64,000 nt of DNA from contig NC_011673.1 of assembly GCF_000150955.2 (NCBI RefSeq), positions 310,001 to 374,000 of the forward strand. Reading direction: 5' to 3'. Numbering within the stretch: position 1 is the first letter of the stretch; every line of letters starts with the position of its first letter. Under the pieces are notes generated by a model, which did no database searches, was not told where the DNA came from, and saw only the letters and a program-made list of their open reading frames with translations. The position numbers and the translations under genes are program-made. Below are positions 63,413 through 64,000 of the stretch, piece by piece. This DNA comes from Phaeodactylum tricornutum CCAP 1055/1 (Eukaryota > Bacillariophyta > Bacillariophyceae > Surirellales > Neidiaceae).

Positions 63413-64000
63413 GTTTCCGTCACGGGAACTTTTAGACTCTGGTGTCCTGTCGGCTGCCTTTCGACGAAATCCGAAGTAAGTCCAGGAGTGGAGAACGGAG
63501 GCAGTCTGCAGGGGCTCGTCGCTTCTTTTTTTAACCTTTCCGTCTCGTTAAAACGTATCATGGTCTATACGGGCAGAGCCGAGAGTATACTCGCTATTCC
63601 TTGCCAATTCTCATTCGCGCGCCCAGTTTCACTTTCATGGAGTTTCTTGGTTCGTGGTTCGGATGCACATATTTCTTCTGGCTGTTTCGAGGATAATTTG
63701 TCCTTACGTCAAAACCGTGACCAGCAGTCCCGCCAAACAATACACCGTAATTTCAGTTCTCCTTCCTCAAAATGTTACGTTGCAATAAGAAAAACGAAAT
63801 AATTAACTGAAAAGAAAATCCACTATTTTGGATGTTCAGGGGTCCTTGCTTGGGAAAAACTAACGGATGTTAAATATCTTTATTTCATGCGGTCATCGTC
63901 ACGCTTTTCGTAAAAGATGCTAAATAGTAAATATGTTTGACAACTATTGTGTTGGCGCTTGCGATCTAAGCAGAAAGATTAGTTCGAAGAGAGAATTGAG
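63413..64000. other. Region upstream of the acidic ORF
   Basis: A minus frame of 63 codons with an ATG (63370-63561) overlaps the start of the acidic ORF in another frame; it could be a 5' exon but has no family likeness. The rest up to the window edge is AT-rich with no gene seen. Confidence 0.4.

Overview
The window reads as nuclear DNA of a pennate diatom, most like Phaeodactylum tricornutum. It is gene-dense, with genes on both strands, mostly short GT-AG introns (65-143 bp, one of 382 bp), and several N-termini that look like diatom bipartite plastid presequences: a signal peptide whose cleavage site is followed by Phe, as in the PAP phosphatase at 19667 and the membrane protein at 25284. 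The species is an inference. Most coding products are eukaryotic housekeeping families. I found no rRNA, tRNA, CRISPR array, or retroviral or virus-like element. Splice junctions below were read by eye from reading frame, GT/AG ends and family alignment.

Layout. 0.8-4.1 kb: a large serine-rich coiled-coil protein. 4.1-6.6 kb: the decayed remains of a pentatricopeptide (PPR) gene. 6.7-11 kb: an APH-type kinase and a METTL26/DUF938 methyltransferase. 11.5-19.2 kb: CAF-1 p60 (CHAF1B), guanylate kinase, two unknown proteins and a Ulp1/SENP SUMO protease. 19.7-26.7 kb: a plastid-type PAP phosphatase (SAL1/HAL2), a cluster of three signal-peptide/single-TM proteins, and a plastid membrane protein. 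26.9-27.5 kb: a small gene hit near its 3' end by a hAT-like MITE with TIRs and an 8-bp target duplication. 27.7-35.8 kb: a pfkB sugar kinase, a SRPBCC/START-like protein, EB1, a DUF4954-type beta-helix protein and proteasome subunit beta-2 (PSMB2).

36-48 kb: organellar ClpX, a protein with a repeated LTxxELK motif, a TM-GNAT fusion, RER1, a probable MED21, and a fusion of very-long-chain 3-hydroxyacyl-CoA dehydratase to a Rossmann-fold domain. 48.5-57.6 kb: glucosidase II alpha (GH31), mitochondrial EF-G, an Abitram/FAM206 homologue and a Sua5/YrdC protein. 58.5-63.4 kb: a tail-to-tail pair of paralogues, each with FYVE-like zinc finger, ankyrin-like region and C-terminal RING. In the minus-strand copy the RING is split by two introns around a 28-nt exon.

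The genes do not form one pathway. Recurrent themes are the endomembrane system (RER1, glucosidase II, the dehydratase, the FYVE/RING pair), organelle proteostasis and translation (ClpX, mEF-G, Sua5), and chromatin or nuclear functions (CHAF1B, MED21, the SUMO protease). The least familiar items are the three-gene membrane cluster, the dehydratase-Rossmann fusion and the FYVE-ANK-RING pair.
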